Assembly (NCBI RefSeq): GCF_029873635.1
Contig: NC_080422.1
Location: forward strand, 57,633,889 to 57,697,888
Origin: Malania oleifera
Taxonomy: Eukaryota > Streptophyta > Magnoliopsida > Santalales > Ximeniaceae
Reading direction: 5' to 3'
Length of the DNA stretch: 64,000 nt
Every line of letters begins with the position of its first letter. Position 1 is the first letter of the stretch. Made by a program: the position numbers and the translations under genes. The notes under the pieces were generated by a model. That model made no database searches and was not told where the DNA came from. It worked only from the letters and a program-made list of their open reading frames with translations. Below are positions 1 through 12,250 of this stretch, one piece after another.

Positions 1-947
1 GGACACAAGGGGAATTTTTAGAAAAAAAAAAATTGGGTTTAATTAATTTTAACCTTGATTTACCTGTGGTAAAAATTTTCAACTCGAGAGATTCGGTCGC
101 CAAAAGTTCAAGTTCGGTTGCCTGAACAGACACATAGGGAAAAGGTCATCTTTTGGGTTCGGGTGCCCGAGAGTGAGTTCAATTTGTTAAAGCCAAGGCG
201 ATTTCCCAAACGTTCGAGGTTTGGTCGCCCGGTGAATAGCTTGATCTACCAAACTTCACATTTCTGTCGCCCAAGCCCATTTTGAACTAAACGTTTGGTC
301 GCTCGGGACAATGAAAAATTAACTTTTATACATTCGGTCAACTGGGGACAGTTAGTTCAATTTAAGTTCGGTCGCCCGGGGCTTGATCAACTGTTGATCC
401 TTTGCACATTCGATCACTCGAACAATTTTTAACACTCTAGGTTCAGTCGCTCGAAGCCCTATTTTTGTCCTATTTGAGATCAAAGAATTTACCCATGTTT
501 TTATAGATATGACTTGTAAGATAGATGGAATTTTCCAAGTGATGTGTAAGGACCTAGGGTCAGTCTACGGCGTAGGATTTTTAATTAAGCCTAAAAATAT
601 AGCATCAGTCGACCCATATGGTCTTTTGATTTCCTTATGGTCAGACCATGGCTTTTGAGCATAAGCCTATCATGCATGCAGATGCAGGATTACAAACCGT
701 AACAATTATTACAGACCCAAGAATAATAAATGCATTTACAAATAAAGATGAACACATCTTCTTCTTTGCTCTTCATATTTCCATTGAATATGCTAAGAGT
801 ATGTGCTTGTTTAAGGTCTTTCTGGCTTCCACTCCACTTTCATGTGTATGATCTAAATGATTAACCTATTCTAGTACTTAGGCACACACATTAGTAACTT
901 ACATTTTGTCATTATCAAAACTAGGGATCAGACTCAAAAAGTCAACA
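1..947 (-). mobile_element. Sirevirus-like LTR, right part (minus orientation)
   Basis: The right end reads, on the minus strand, as a Sirevirus-type LTR start: TGTTGACTTTTTGAGTCTGA followed by a 'tttgat' stretch. The same terminus occurs at 5684 and 63782. The left part holds a cluster of degenerate 'cggtcgcccg' motifs. No polypurine tract follows position 947, so this is a 5' or solo LTR cut by the window edge. No coding sequence is seen. Confidence 0.65.
60..460. repeat. Cluster of 'ttcggtcgcc' motifs inside LTR
   Basis: About ten degenerate copies of a 10-14 bp motif (ttcggtcgcccg and variants) lie 25-45 bp apart. The layout is the same as in the GTCGAC clusters at 5030-5460 and 62810-63380, but here the core has drifted from GTCGACC to GTCGCCC. 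It is probably part of the LTR upstream control region. Confidence 0.6.
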
Positions 948-1292
948 AAAGAGTTGATATTTATTCATACTACTGAAGTATGTATGTTGAGATAAACCAA
1001 CTTCCATTATTGAATTTGTTTTTGAAAATATCATTGCTTTTAGCTGAAAATGAGGTTTTAAAATATTGATTATCTGAACTCATTAAAGCTTGGTTTTGCG
1101 TTGAAAATTTAGATTTCATATTGATCTTCATATCTACAACTCTCGATTGGTATAATATAGTCGATGCATGGAAACATTATTTGTGTATTTGTTCAAGGTT
1201 AAAATAATCAAGGGTTAAAGTAAATAAGAATTCCGCAAATAAATTTTATGTAACCCTATTCACCCCCCTCTTGGGAATACATCCGAATTTCA
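948..1292 (+). mobile_element. 3' end of a plus-oriented Sirevirus-like LTR
   Basis: The segment ends with 'ctattcacccccctcttggg' and then '...gaatttca'. This is the same 3' LTR signature as at 26240-26279 (plus orientation). It directly abuts the minus-oriented LTR end at 947, so the minus LTR may be a nested insertion in this one. No primer-binding site follows. Confidence 0.5.
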
Positions 1293-1904
1293 TGCTTTCC
1301 TTTACATGCTTTCCATTACTATTTTCCTTTACATGCTTTTCTTTTTTCAATACCATGCAAGTTTACATCTTTGAGAGTGATGATACCCTAGGGTAAAGGA
1401 TAGCCTAGATACGGATTCAATCACCTATATAGATTAGGCTACGGTTCATGTACGAGGTGAATTCGTGATCGTCGAGACAAAGTATACCCTGGTTCCCAAT
1501 TGTACTCCGATCAATTGGTGCACCTTCTCTACTTTATGCCCTCAAATGGTTCACTTAGAAATTACCCTAAGAGAGATAGATGACCAAACGTAGCTAGCAC
1601 ACACGAAAATCTAGGCTTGACTCTTGATCTTAGATCAACTTTGTAGGAATAGTGTTAAAATAGAATTTACATGCTTTCAGTAATTGTCAGAAAAACCTTT
1701 TCAAAATCTCTCCTTTTTACCTTTTTACACAAAGTTATAGTAAACTAGGCTGGAAGTGGTAAATAACTGCACCTTTAGTCACTATGGTTCAATACCCGAC
1801 TTACTCACTATTCTACTAAACTTGGGAGTATTTAGGTTTATAAATTTTATTTTTAGTAGTTGAGGACCCAAGCCTTGGCGAGCCTACCACACCATCGCAT
1901 CTTT
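1293..1904. other. Unannotated intergenic sequence
   Basis: No coding frame, LTR terminus or RNA gene is recognised. A few short repeats of 'tttacatgcttt' occur at 1298-1340. The sequence is probably decayed transposon DNA. Confidence 0.4.
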
Positions 1905-2430
1905 TCATTCTTTTGTATAGTTGAGTAGTTGTCACCCTATCACTACAAATATAGACATGTTTAGTAATCATCACCACATATTTTCATTATTTCACAGAGA
2001 TGATTGGTTTTCATCCAACCACTACAAGTGTAGACATGATTGGTATCCATCCACCACTATCATTTTCATCCCTTTGTAGAGATTATTGGTTGTTATCAAA
2101 TCACTAGATCCTTCCAAGCATATATATCACTTGTAGTCATCCACCACTTCATTTTTTTCATCCCTTTGCAAAGATGATCAAATTTCATCCCATCAATGCA
2201 TCCCCGCAAGTGAAGATATGATTGGTAGTCATCCACTACTTCAACTTTTCATCCCTTTGCAGGGATGATAGGTTGTTATCCCATCATTAAATCCCCTCAA
2301 GCAAAGACATGGTTGGTAGTCATACATCACTATATATTTTCCAAACCTTTTTCAAAGATAGTAGTTTTCTAACAATTGCACATTTTCAAATGCACAGATG
2401 GTTGGTAGTCATCCAACCTTTGCATCCCTC
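1905..2430. repeat. Degenerate tandem repeat, period about 81-92 bp
   Basis: A 'catccctttgcaaagatgat' type block begins at about 1905, 1985, 2068, 2159, 2250 and 2341, giving spacings of 80, 83, 91, 91 and 91. Each unit also contains 'agacatgattggtagtcatcc' or a variant and a 'caccacttca' stretch. Copies are diverged and no protein is encoded. Confidence 0.75.
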
Positions 2431-2821
2431 CATAAAATCAAAATCCTTTTCCACCGTATTGCCACACTTCTTGTTAGCTAATGGTTCAATGCATAAATAT
2501 CATGATAAATCCTTCTCAGCTTATGGTTTCTCCCAATGCTTACTTATACTAAAGTGCCCTTTACGACCAAATAGTGGATTGTGTCTTTATATATGTCTTG
2601 CTTCATATGTGTTGGGAAGGAATGTTCCTAAGTACTTATGGTAGAAAACATACAAATATGGTAGTTGTTAACACCCTAATTTTGTATAGGGTTAAAATAG
2701 TTAGAATTTGGGTTAATTTAGAATTAGCTGGATAAATTAATGAGTGAAAAGTGACCAAGAGCAATCTAGTAGAGCCTTCACCCATTTATGGTGTTTCAGT
2801 ATACAAATTGCAACTTCTATA
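2431..2821. repeat. Dispersed repeat (copy 1) and unannotated sequence
   Basis: The part at 2605-2684 (core 'acttatggtagaaaacatac' and 'taacaccctaatt') recurs at 6524-6595. The two copies lie outside the Sirevirus LTR block 2822-6318, as direct repeats about 3.9 kb apart. No coding content is seen. Confidence 0.55.
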
Positions 2822-3539
2822 TGTTGACCCTAAAGTCGAGTCTAGAGGGGGGTGAATAGACTCTTTTGAGTATTTTTGCTTTTCTATACAAAATATAAAA
2901 TCTTTGCAAGATGCAATGATTATATCACAATATATATAATTTAAACCATGCACAAGATAAAAATTGAAGAGTATGGAAGAAAAGCTCAACACCGATGTTA
3001 ACATGGTTCGACCCTTTGCTGCGTCCACGCCTTCAGTCATATCCAAGGTTTCCACAATCTACTAACACAACTCCTTCACCAAAAAAGAAGTCTTTAAACC
3101 ACGGGAACAAATCTCTTCATGCTCACACAGAGCCTTCTAGCAAGGTTCACCAAGAACCCTTGCGTCCGGTCCACCAAGAACCTTCACGCAAGAACCAATC
3201 CTTTTAACTCTTGGTTCACTAAGAACTGTTACAAGATGAATGTGAAATACAACAAAAATGCTCCTTGAATGTGCTGATATTTGATACAATGAAAACCGCA
3301 CAACTCTCTCAAAGTAATGAATTGCCACAAGATTAGATAGCAAGAGAGATGTTGAACACAAAGATGATGAACTAATTGAAATGTGCCTATAAGTAATGTA
3401 TGATTACTAAATCATTTTCTAAACAAGTCTTTGGACTTGCATTTATAGGTAAAATGAGTTACTAGCCATTTTATGGTCGTTGGGCTAATAAAATAATTGC
3501 TTACTTTGAAAACTAGCCATTTTATAGTCGTTGGGGCAT

Positions 3540-3640
3540 GAATCCCGACGCAAACCATCGATGGTTTCCTCAGGAAAAAAACCATTCAGCTCTCTGCTTG
3601 AAACCATCAATGCACCTGGCTAAACCATCGATGGTTTGCC
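3540..3640. repeat. Cluster of 'accatcgatggttt' palindromes in LTR
   Basis: There are three copies of a palindrome-like motif centred on ATCGAT (aaaccatcgatggttt and variants) within about 90 bp. They lie upstream of the minus-strand TATA-like box at 3438-3447. The same motif is present in the Copia LTR at 6680-6830, so two LTR families share it. Confidence 0.7.
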
Positions 3641-3879
3641 CTATTTTTTCCATTATCAAAACCTTCTCATCTATGAAAATGTTCAACATGAAAGTTGTGG
3701 TATTTTTTCTTAACTTTCCATAGATACCAAGATCACCTTTTTGGAGTTCTTTAGAAAAAGTTATGCTCCAAATACTAAAGAGTGTTTTAGGAAATTTGAG
3801 AGAGAAATTTGAGTTGTGCATAATAATGGTTTAACCCAACTAGGATCAAGTATATAAAAGATTTATAATACTAGGATTG

Positions 3880-5684
3880 TGTTGGAGTTGGTGTATTCCC
3901 AGGAGGGGAGTGAATTGGGTATTTTAACTTTTCTCCTAAGTCAAACCAGATATCAGCAGTATTTCACAAACCTAGGGTCTTTCTATATAATCATAAACCC
4001 AATCAAATGTTCAAACAATTAAATACATGTACTGCATATAATAAATAATATATAAAACATACATGTGCTGAAATTGAAAGTACGGAAATGAAATAGACAC
4101 ACGATATGTTATCGGGGTTCAGCCAATGCTACCTACGTCCCTGCCTCAAGCTCATAAGCAAGAGGATTCCACTATAGCTCGCTTAATGGGTGGAGCGGCA
4201 CCTAATACAACACCTTACTAGGATGGTGGACCTAGGTCTTTTAACTGGGTCTAAACCAGTACAGGACTATTCACAGGGCTAGTCTCCCTCTTCCGACAAT
4301 CGGTCAGGAATACAACAAATGAATATTTTTTGTACAACAAAATATGCTTCTAATACAAGCAGATGTGTACAACACTAAGTGCAAATACACTCACGTATGA
4401 AATGTAAATAAGCTTAATGTGAGAATGTGATTTCACAAAAGTAATCTTTGAATAAATATTTGTATGATGAGTGCTCAAATATTTTATGCCCAAGTAAGAA
4501 ATTTCTCCAAAAAATATTTCTCTAAATAAAGTGCTGGAGAAACTAGGGTTTATGGCTTGAAACTATTTTTGCAAGTACAAGCAAATGAGCCTTTGAATCT
4601 TAGAATGAGTGTGCAAAATTCACAAGCAAAGAAATAGATTTTCTCCAAGGATATATAACAATGAATATATGTGGAGAAAACTTTGATTTACTCTCAAGAC
4701 TAAGATATGAAACGTGAATAAACTATGTGACTAAAAACAATTTTGATTTGAAAAAAAAAATGGCCAATATATGTAAAACACTCTCTTTGGAAATTGATTT
4801 TTCAAAGTAATAATAAGAGAGGATGAAAAAATAGACTTGGGAAGATGAAAATAGGATATAACAATTTGAGAGAGTTTTCTAACTAATCATCTTACTAATT
4901 ATGACTTATAAAGGGGTATATATAGAGTTGGGTGAAAATATGACCGTTAGGGATATGTTGGGTATTTTTAAAAATGTTTAATGAAAAATAACCCTATTTA
5001 AATGTGGTAAAAATATGACCAACCCGAGAGGTTTGGTTGATCGTATTATAGGTTCAGTCGACCATATTACTGCGTTTTGTTAACCGTGGCAATTATGAAC
5101 TATAGGTTCAGTCGACCGTCTCAGGGCAATTTCGAACCCTTCGAGGTTCGGTCGACCAAGGCTGAGGTTCAGTTGACCATTCATGAAGTTCGGTCAACCA
5201 TGGCCACTTTGAACTATGAGTTTGTTCAAAAAAATTGTTGGGGATCATACATGTGTGAGTTCGGTCGACCGTGGAAGGCACATTCATTTCAAAATGATCG
5301 ACCGAGCGAAATCAACATGATAACTTCTAGTTAGCTCAGTCGACTGAGGCTTTTGTACTGCTTAGGGTTTGGTCAACCAAGGCTTTGACTTTGGTTAAGT
5401 TTCTCAGTTTGGTTGACCGAGGTCAAATGACCTTGCGATGGTCAGTCGACTGAGGCACGTGAAATTCCAATTTTGCCCCTAAGATCAGCTATGGTTCTTG
5501 TCTGGTTCCCTATCGTCGAAGCTTTTGAACTAAGCCAAAAAATCTGGCATTGGTTTTTCTTATGGCTTCCAAGTCTCTTGATCTTATGTGTGCTGAAATT
5601 TAAACCTATTCACATACTTAAACACACATAAGATACTAGTACTTTTTCAGCATCAAAATAGAGATCAGACTCAAAAAGTCATCA
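3880..5684 (-). mobile_element. Solo Sirevirus-like LTR with 5-bp TSD
   Basis: The termini are TGTTGGAG... and ...AGTCATCA, length 1805 bp. The flanking 5-mers 'gattg' at 3875-3879 and 5685-5689 are identical and are the target-site duplication. No internal region is present, so this is a solo LTR left by LTR-LTR recombination. On the minus strand it starts TGATGACTTTTTGAGTC and ends near 'cactcccctcctgggaat', the Sirevirus-type 3' end. A GTCGAC motif cluster occupies 5030-5460. Confidence 0.85.
5030..5460. repeat. Cluster of GTCGAC-core motifs in solo LTR
   Basis: About 12 copies of a 12-14 bp motif (ggttcggtcgaccgagg and variants), centred on the palindrome GTCGAC, are spaced 20-45 bp apart. 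The cluster sits in the 5' half of the LTR as read on the minus strand, the expected place for transcriptional control elements. Confidence 0.75.
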
Positions 5685-6147
5685 GATTGTTGAAAATTTG
5701 TCCCTTATGAAAACATGGCAAGTATAGGATATTTGTATAAAACTCTTTGTCTTTGTTCTTTGAAAGCTCATTAACTTTTGTTCTATGAGTGTAGTGATAT
5801 CCTATATACTTGTAGTATAATATGAAATACATTTGCTCAAATTTTGCTCAATGATATTGCATGAAACAATACCCCAAGAGTTATAGTAGTTCCTACTTTA
5901 AAACACTACCTATTACACGAGAAATTTATTTGATGTGCATGAGTCCTTTCGAGTGATTGTTTGCTTTGATCTTTCCTACTTGAATGTCCACTCGATCTAA
6001 TCTTTCCTTTTAATCCAATACCTTCACGTATTTTTCACTTGTACTAGTACTAACTTGATCTACAAAGATAGGTCGCACTTGGAACTACAAATAAGTTACT
6101 ATCATCAAAACACGATAAATATGATTATGTAGTCACTAAGGCTAACA

Positions 6148-6318
6148 ACCCCCCCCCCCTTTTGATGATGTCTAGCCTATTAAGAGTTTACTTGATCTTT
6201 GTATTTGAGTTTGTACATGTCATAGCTTGATATGCAAGTGTTAGTTTACGTAAAACTACTAATGGGTTGTTATCATCAAAATATGACAATAAGGATCATG
6301 TAGCCACCAAGGCTAACA
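6148..6318 (-). mobile_element. Collapsed Sirevirus internal region with relic of second LTR
   Basis: Just right of the LTR end at 6147 is a run of C followed by 'ttttgatgatg', which reads as a G-rich polypurine tract on the minus strand. At 6264-6318 the terminal 55 bp of the same LTR recur ('gttatcatcaaaa...caaggctaaca'). The whole gag-pol interior and nearly all of the other LTR have therefore been lost, leaving only about 115 bp between the LTR ends. Confidence 0.6.
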
Positions 6319-6595
6319 ATCAATACATTTTGGAGCTTCAATTTTTCATTTTTGTGCTTTTTATTAGTAGGAATTATGGGTTGTCCTTATTTTAATTGAG
6401 GATAGGATGATGGGAGTTCCCAAACATTCACTTAGGATAGAGAAAGAAGCCTATTTTCACTTTTAAGGGCATTTTAAAGGAAGACTAAATTGTAGTCTTT
6501 GTCATTATACATCTCATACTTCATAAGTATTAGGAAGGAATCATAAATACTTATGGTAGAAAACATACATATAAGGTAGTCTTTAACACCCTAAT
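6319..6595. repeat. Dispersed repeat (copy 2) flanking LTR block
   Basis: The part at 6524-6595 matches 2605-2684. No gene is seen. The last five bases (ctaat, 6591-6595) abut the Copia LTR that starts at 6596. Confidence 0.5.
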
Positions 6596-7143
6596 TGTTG
6601 TAATATGTAGCTCATATATCGAGCGGAATCCATGTACAATGAGAAAACATTATATAAAATAGTAGTTGTGGTTTGCAAGAGAAAACCATCGACAGTTTCC
6701 CTGAAACCATCAATGGTTTTGTCAGGATGACAAGAAACAGTCGGCAGTTTTGGTGTTCTTGCATCAACTGTTTGCTCTCAGTATTAAATCGTCGATGGTA
6801 TCTCCATAAATCGTCAACAGTTTGGCCCAGTTACTCAGCGTTTGTTTTCAAATTTTGAATTGGGACGTTGGACAAGTTGGGTTTGGAGCAAAAGTCTTCG
6901 GGAAACTTATATATACATGGTTTATGTTGTAACCATGAAATGTTCAAGTCTTTTGGACGCAAGATAGTAAAATTACATTGTTGATTGCTTCCGTGGATGT
7001 AGGCATTTCTGAACCAAATAATTCTTCGTGTCATTGTTATTGATTTCAGTGTAATATGCATGATTGTATTCTTTGTATATTTCACTATTGGTGGCTACGT
7101 TGTGTGATCGTCTTGTTCCGCTATGCATTCAAATTCCACAACA
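6596..7143 (+). mobile_element. Copia 5' LTR (plus)
   Basis: The termini are TGTTGTAATATG... and ...TTCCACAACA, length 548 bp. A mutated tRNA-Met primer-binding site (ttggtattagag, one change from ttggtatcagag) follows directly, then a gag-like frame from 7168. ATCGAT-type motifs lie in its first half. No matching 3' LTR was found in the window, so the element is truncated. Confidence 0.7.
6680..6830. repeat. ATCGAT-type motif cluster in Copia LTR
   Basis: Four to five variants of 'aaaccatcgatggtt' (aaccatcgacagtttcc, aaaccatcaatggtttt, aatcgtcgatggta, aatcgtcaacagtttgg) lie about 30 bp apart. The motif type is the same as in the unrelated LTR at 3540-3640. Confidence 0.65.
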
Positions 7144-7167
7144 AATTGGTATTAGAGATTTGTTGTA

Positions 7168-8487
7168 ATGGCTTCGGGAACTTCTTCTGCAAAGTTTGAT
7201 GTTCTTAAGTTTGATGGAATGAGAAACTTCAGTTTATAGCAGATAAGGGTTAAGGATGTAATAGTGCAGCAAGGTATGGTGAAGGCTTTACATGAAGTTC
7301 AACTGGAAAGCATGGATGAAACAAGTTGGAATGAATTGAAAGTGAAGGCAATGTCAACTATCAAGCTATGTTTGGTTGATGATGTGTTGTATCACGTCAT
7401 GGATAAGGATTCTCCTGCAGCAGTTTGGTAGAAACTAGAAAGGCGACATATGTCAAAGTATTTATCGAACAAGTTGTTTCTTAAGTAAAGATATTATTGA
7501 CTTAAGATGGTAGAAGGTTCAAATTTTAACCAACACATCAACATATTTAGTTAGATTCTAAGTGATTTGATAAGTGTTGACATGAAGTTCGAGGATGAAT
7601 ACAAGGCATTGATGCTATTCAATTTCCTACCTATGTATCACACGTATAATAATTTGGTTACTACTCTAACATAGGGAAAAGAAACCCTAAATTTGGAGGA
7701 GATAACAAGAGCATTGCTCGGTTTTCATCAAAGAAAGATGGCTAGCTATGAAATTTCTTAAGGTAAAGGGTTTGTTGTAAAGGGTAACCAGGAACGTGGG
7801 AGAAGCAAGTTTTGGAGCAGATCTTGGTTGCAGTCTAGGAAGAAAGAAGGACATAAGGTGTTTTAAGTGTAGGAAAATTGGGCACAAAAAATCAGAGTGT
7901 TCGAAATGGAAGACGGAGAATGCTGAAAATCAAAAGAGTTCATCAAAATTTGAAAATGTAGTGGAAGAAGGAGACTCGGGGAGTTTTGATGGTATATTTT
8001 ATTGGGTTTAGAATGCCTCACGGATTCTTTGATCCTAGATTCGGGATGTTCCTATCATATGAAACCAAATAGAAATTGGTTCAACACCTATAGGTTAGTT
8101 AATTCTGGTTTTGTTCTAATGGGAAATAATGCTTCATGCAAGATAGTTGGAATAGGAAACGTCAGAATCAAAATGTGTGATAGTGTTATGAGAACTTTAT
8201 GTGATGTAAGGCATGTACCAGATCTACGAAAGAATGTGATTTCATTGGGAATTTTAGATTATAATGGGTATAGTTACAGGTCTGAAAGTGGGATAATGAA
8301 GGTGTGTGAAGGTGACTTGATTGTGATGAAGGGACAGAAGTTAGGAGGTAATATCTATGTACAACTAGGTACCACAGTTGCAGGTGGAGTTGCAACTGCA
8401 GATTCTAAGTCAGGTAATATTGTTTTGTGTAAAATAACAACACACAAGGTGGAAGGTATTCATAACTACATTTATTCAGTTGTTTAA
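7168..8487 (+). pseudogene. Copia gag and protease remnant
   Basis: This is a decayed retrotransposon polyprotein whose gag would package element RNA. The ATG at 7168 lies 25 bp after the primer-binding site and opens MASGTSSAKFDVLKFDG, a typical Copia gag start. The reading frame then has many stops (for example after NFSL and after AAVW) and at least two frameshifts. A CCHC zinc knuckle (CFKCRKIGHKKSEC) is encoded at about 7858-7899. The aspartic protease core LILDSGCSYHM begins near 8027, followed by the GAG-pre-integrase lead-in (VRHVPDLRKNVISLG). Integrase, reverse transcriptase and RNase H are not recognisable beyond 8487. The element cannot be autonomous. Confidence 0.8.
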
Positions 8488-9729
8488 GGACTGGTGAGGA
8501 GAGCATAATGGGGTGGACAAATGTATTTCATGAGTTTATCGCAAAAATACTTGGTGTACTTCATGCGACACAACTCATAGATGTTTGCCAAGTTTAACTT
8601 GTGGCCGAGGTGGAAAACTAGACCGAGAGAGAGATCCTTGGGTTATACTTTGGAACTAAGTACGCTGGTTCTGTTCAAGGAGTTTTGTGAGTAGCATGAC
8701 AAGTTGTATACAAAGCTTGCAAGGAACTTTTTGGTAAAGTTAGTGAGTATGGCATGTTTCTCGATTAATCGATCGCCAAAGGTGAGAAGGAAAAGGTCAC
8801 CATATGGTGAAATCATCCCTATCAACCTATAAATTGTCGAGTTGAGGAATTTAAAGGAGCAAATATGAAGATGAATAAGATGAATCACCCAATGAAGATG
8901 AGTCAATTTAGTCTACTAAGCAGCATAAACACACAAGCATACAAGTCATACAAAGTCATGCATCATCGTCAAATTTAAAATTGAATCATATGGCCTTTAA
9001 TAAGACATCCAACATAAATAAAAGGCCCCAATAACCAAATGGTGAACCATTACATTTTAATATAATCAAATACATGCTAGAACTCTTCAAAAGAATATGG
9101 CTTTTTCAATGGCTTGCCTTTTTACCATCCTTCCTCATGAATACTCTTTTCTTCATGCATTTATAGGATAATTAACCCAATGAGTAATAAAGAAATATGA
9201 GGGGAGTTAAGAAAACCAATGAAACCAAAAATATGCCAAGTGAACTGACCAAGCTAGTTCAGTAAGTGGTTTTGCATAGGCTATGCGAGGCTTCTATCTA
9301 GGATTTCCCATGAAACCCTAGCAGAAAATGGAGCCACCACACACCCTTCTTGCTTCTCCCTTACTATCATGCCTCACTATCACATAATATTGCAGCCATT
9401 AAAGTTATCCATTACAACTACCATGGACAAAGTGAAGCCACAAACTTGCAGCTTTGCTGCAAGCCAAACCCATAGCTATTGTTGTCGTTAGCTATTGCTA
9501 CTGATGACTAAAATATAGGATAAAACTACAACCAACACTACTATTGGCTAATGCTAATTGAGCTAAACTTTAGCCAAGACTTGTAGCCATTGCAGCTGCC
9601 TATAACTACTACTGTGAACAAAACCAACCCCACGACCTTTAACCATGGGTGTGTAGTCTTCCTTCGAAATCCTAGCTTAATACAACTACAAAAAACAAAA
9701 AACAAACCAAGGGCTAATAAAAGCAACAA
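8488..9729. other. Unannotated decayed sequence
   Basis: No intact frame longer than about 90 codons and no LTR terminus is seen. The first 400 bp may be further decayed Copia pol, but no motif supports this. The rest contains no recognisable feature. Confidence 0.35.
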
Positions 9730-10039
9730 TGTAATAACCCGAAAAAAAAAATTAAATTAAATTAAAAAAATAATTTAATAAATTAAAATTATTAATCAAT
9801 TAATTAGTTAAACATTATTAAATTAATGTATTAAATAAACAAGTAAAAAGAAATAGAATGAAAGAAAAAATTAAAAGTAATTATTAATTAATTAATTTAT
9901 TAATTAAATATTATTAAATTAAATAAATAAATAAAAATTTTAAAGATACAATTATTATGAATTAATTATTTAATTAAGTATTACTAAATCAGATATACTA
10001 AATAAATAATATGATATACATATATATATAATGGTTAAA

Positions 10040-10076
<37 letters not shown>

Positions 10077-11855
10077 ACAAAATATATTATTATTATTATT
10101 ATATTATATGTAAAGTAAGTATAAAAAAAGAAAAAAAGAAAAGAAAAGAAGGAAGCTGAAGCTTCTTAGAATCGCAGAGATCTCTTTCTGCGTCTCTCTG
10201 TGCTCTCTCCTGCTCCTCATCTACTCTTCGTCTCTGCCTCTCTCACCTCATTTCTCGACGAATATTTGACCAATCGGGAAACGAAAGGTGTCGTTGGGTT
10301 CCTAACTCTACCACCAACATTTCTATTGGAACGGATTTATCGTGGGAGCGGCATAGGCACCACTAATAGGGAAAAATATATTTTTCCTAATTTCTCAATT
10401 TCTAGTTAATTTACTGTTGAATCGACGATCAGACACCACCATAGGGTCCGAGTCATGGTCGTCGTCACGTGACATAAGTAAAGTTCCAATTGGGGTTTTT
10501 TAGGCCCTACTCCAAAGTGAGAGTGGGATTTGGGAAATTTGGTAATTTAGCTAAATTTAAGGATATATTTATTTATTTAGAATTTATGGGTTTAGGAAAT
10601 ATTAAAATAATATTTTATTTAGAATTAATTACATTGAACTAGAATTTTTAATTTCAGGGTTCGAGTGAGTGTCACAGACATCTTTTTGGGGTTCCTATTG
10701 GCATAGTTCAAGAAACCAAGTAAGGGAAAAAATATATATAAAATCAAAATTTTTATGAATTTAATGAAAAAATAAATTGTGTCATATATACGTGGATATG
10801 TTTCAGTATAGGTAAAATGCCAACTGTTCAAATTATATTTTTTCAAGTTTAGGGTTGTTTATTAGATATGTATATATGAAAATGAACTGATGAAAGTGGG
10901 AAATATTTTCAGAATAATTATGTAAGAAATGAGAGGTATTTTCAGTATATAAACATTAAATGTTGGTTGGCTTATTTTACAGGCAATGTATGAATTTTAT
11001 TGCTAAACTATGTGGCATAAAATTTTCTGCAAATATATGTTAAATGTATGAGATGCAGGTTAAGTAAGTAATGCATTGTGAATAAAACATGACATGGACT
11101 ATGCTGCTTGTGTGTGTTAATGCAACCATGTAAACAGCTGAAAAATGCTGGGTAAACAACTGAAATATGTTGGGTAAAATAGTTGAAAGATGCTGGGTAA
11201 ATGTGTAACAGCTGAAAAATGCTGGGTAAAACAGCTGAAAAATGCTGGGTAAATGTGTGACAGCTGAAAAATGCTGGGTAAAACAGTTGAAAGACGCTGG
11301 ATAAAATAGCTAAAAGATGCTGGATATGAAATGAAATGAAATGAAAAGGGAAATGAATGGAATGGAAGTGAAATGTAAAATGTGAACAATGTAAAATGGG
11401 AAAGAGTCACTTAAAGTGAAATGAAATGCAATGTTTAAGCTATGAACATGAACGGATTTGTATGATTGAATAATGACAGAAAAGAATAATGTATTATGAT
11501 ATTAGAAGTATTTATGTATGTAGAATATGTTATGTTTGGGTGGGGCACACTCTTCGCCTGAGAGCTTGTTGAGTAAGGCGAGTGCACTAGTAACTTTAGA
11601 TGTGGCAATAGCTGCATAACGTACTGGGGAAGATGGAACCTACTTGTATGGGCGGGTAGATTTCCCTATCCTTAGGGCCTTTTTCGGTAAGCTATTGTTG
11701 AACGGTGTGAGTACGAGATCAATCTAACACTTGAGGGCTTACTGAGTAAGGTGAGTGCCCTGGTATGCTTTATTAGTGACCTTAGGGTTACCTAAATATC
11801 ATAGTAGAGGGTTGCTACTTATATGAGCAGGTATCACACCTATCCTCGGGTAACA
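9730..11855 (+). mobile_element. Gypsy-like LTR, plus orientation (probable solo or truncated)
   Basis: It starts with TGTAATAACCCG, the common start of plant Gypsy LTRs, and continues with AT-rich sequence, (AT)n tracts and a CT-rich leader-like stretch at 10180-10230. It contains a short tandem array (11130-11330) and two blocks with 'gagtaaggcgagtgc'. The right border is uncertain: the sequence meets the minus-oriented LTR of the next element at about 11856. No TSD was identified. No coding capacity is seen. Confidence 0.5.
11130..11330 (+). repeat. Tandem repeat, about 23-29 bp unit
   Basis: About eight copies of 'acagctgaaaaatgctgggta' occur, some extended by 'aatgtgtg'. Unit length alternates between about 23 and 29 bp. 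The array lies inside the plus-oriented LTR. Confidence 0.8.
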
Positions 11856-12208
11856 TCTACTCAAAAAACGCTATCTCCTATATACCCTTACCCAGCAAAT
11901 AGGCCAGTGTACTCGCCTTCTCTATCTATGAGCTTGATCAGCTCACCTAACTGGATCATCTGAAAAATATTAAATCATGGGGATGAGACAATGCTCAGTA
12001 AGAGGAAATATGCTATTTCTAGTGTGTGGCAACTGAGTTTTATAAATACTATACTGACAATATGTGAAATTGTATAAATTGGTAAAATAATATACAATAT
12101 AACTTGCATCTATCATAGTTTAAGGTATAACTGTAATATCTGAGTTTTCTACTTTTCATACTTCTAGTATCATACTATATCTGCTGATACTCAGTAAATT
12201 TGTATACA

Positions 12209-12250
<42 letters not shown>

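Larger units (their letters stand above)
2822..6147 (-). mobile_element. Sirevirus-like 3' LTR (minus), interrupted by a solo LTR
   Basis: The left terminus TGTTGACC is followed by 'ggggggtgaatagactc', the reverse complement of the usual 3' LTR end. The right terminus '...ctaaggctaaca' is followed by a C-rich tract reading as a polypurine tract on the minus strand. This places the LTR at the 3' end of a minus-strand element. A solo LTR (3880-5684) splits it into 2822-3879 and 5690-6147, about 1.5 kb of LTR in total. A minus-strand TATA-like 'ctataaatgc' is at 3438-3447, and an ATCGAT motif cluster lies upstream of it at 3540-3640. Confidence 0.65.

Noticed and set aside
2309-2644. 111-codon plus-strand frame
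   Set aside because: It lies across the end of a degenerate tandem repeat, has no recognised domain and no gene context.
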